From Opitutia bacterium UBA7350 (GTDB lineage Bacteria > Verrucomicrobiota > Verrucomicrobiia > Opitutales > Coraliomargaritaceae): DNA of 64,000 nt. Positions 63,856 to 64,000 of this stretch are shown piece by piece. How positions within the stretch are numbered: position 1 is the stretch's first letter; the number at the start of each line of letters is the position of its first letter. The notes under the pieces are model-generated. The model was not told the DNA's origin. It did no database searches and was given only the letters and a program-made list of their open reading frames with translations. The stretch spans positions 108,972 through 172,971 of the forward strand of contig CATINC010000015.1 of the NCBI GenBank assembly GCA_949524905.1. The letters are read 5' to 3'. Made by a program: the position numbers and the translations under genes.

Positions 63856-64000
63856 ATGCGCAAAAAAACGAACATCATCTCTATTTTATGGGGACAGAAA
63901 TATACAGAAATTGATGTAAATAGGCTCTTTGGAATGATCCAAAGAAACACCTCCCACGACATTGATTTCCATCTATTTTCCGACGAAGCACTTCCTGACC
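63856..64000 (+). CDS. partial CDS, likely glycosyltransferase, truncated by the window edge
   Basis: An ATG at 63856, 13 bases after the previous stop, opens a frame that runs to the right edge (48 residues). It reads MRKKTNIISILWGQKYTEID, then VNRLFGMIQRN and IDFHLFSDEALPD: an N-terminal beta-strand, a Trp-Gly turn, a helix and a second strand with a Ser-Asp-Glu acidic loop, compatible with a glycosyltransferase or sugar-modifying enzyme. Context (after a GT4 gene) supports that; the sequence alone is too short to be sure. Confidence 0.5.
   Translation, partial: MRKKTNIISILWGQKYTEIDVNRLFGMIQRNTSHDIDFHLFSDEALPD

Overview
This 64 kb window looks like an ordinary bacterial chromosome segment: dense, mid-GC, gene-packed on both strands, with short intergenic gaps and no recognisable mobile element, prophage, CRISPR array or rRNA. 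The gene complement is that of a Gram-negative bacterium with lipid A (lpxA, fused lpxC-fabZ), a Tol-type beta-propeller protein and a LolA-like protein. The LpxC-FabZ fusion followed by lpxA, the EF-P with an Arg loop, a LacI/AraC hybrid (XylR-type) regulator, the eukaryote-like UDP-glucose dehydrogenase and FabV as enoyl reductase fit Verrucomicrobiota, most likely Opitutae (Puniceicoccales-like). That assignment is inference from family knowledge; no marker RNA or search was available.

Layout. 0-4.5 kb: end of an AsmA-like protein, tRNA-Tyr, prepilin peptidase, aroE, a PLP-homeostasis protein and a divergent LysR regulator. 4.5-10 kb: a secreted two-domain M16 peptidase, a small coiled-coil hypothetical, and the lipid A genes lpxC-fabZ and lpxA. 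10-24 kb: ffh, speA, gcvH, a PEGA lipoprotein, a CNNM/CBS protein, hemB, cysS, an SMP-30-like hydrolase, thrS, yhbY, a YhaM-like HD protein, a membrane protein, a LolA-like protein and a stand-alone CoaC. 24-34.5 kb: leuA, dapF, aguA-aguB, hisG, an orphan OmpR-type regulator, a tiny cysteine-rich secreted protein, dus, efp and a divergent pyrimidine phosphorylase. 34.5-46 kb: argS, dprA, nnrD/E, a DUF3127 protein, the GDP-fucose pair gmd-fcl, a XylR-like regulator and the heme set hemH-ccsA/hemX-hemA. 46-54 kb: a tightly overlapped minus-strand operon (small membrane protein, acylphosphatase, ABC ATPase, ABC permease, TPR membrane protein, inositol monophosphatase-like enzyme), an acidic hypothetical, a degenerate PhoD-like secreted protein, a TolB-like propeller and Mrp/ApbC. 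54-64 kb: rpmG, rpiB, clpP, fabV, ugd, a secreted peroxiredoxin, proS, serS, and the start of what may be a glycosyltransferase cluster running off the right edge.

How the genes work together. speA plus aguA-aguB encode all three steps from arginine to putrescine at two separate loci. hemA, hemB and hemH, together with a heme-handling CcsA/HemX-like membrane protein, cover first and last steps of heme synthesis. gmd, fcl, ugd and the glycosyltransferase(s) supply and use activated sugars for surface polysaccharide. Five aminoacyl-tRNA synthetases, efp, ffh, rpmG, dus and tRNA-Tyr make the window translation-heavy.

The most interesting observations are single-gene oddities rather than a new multi-gene system: a DapF with serine at both catalytic cysteine positions; a PhoD-family protein that has lost its metal ligands; a secreted peptide with 11 cysteines in 75 residues; a DUF3127 protein with two SSB-tail-like tips; an EF-P with Arg32; a pyrimidine phosphorylase with a rewritten active-site loop; and two divergent genes whose start codons share one TCATGA.
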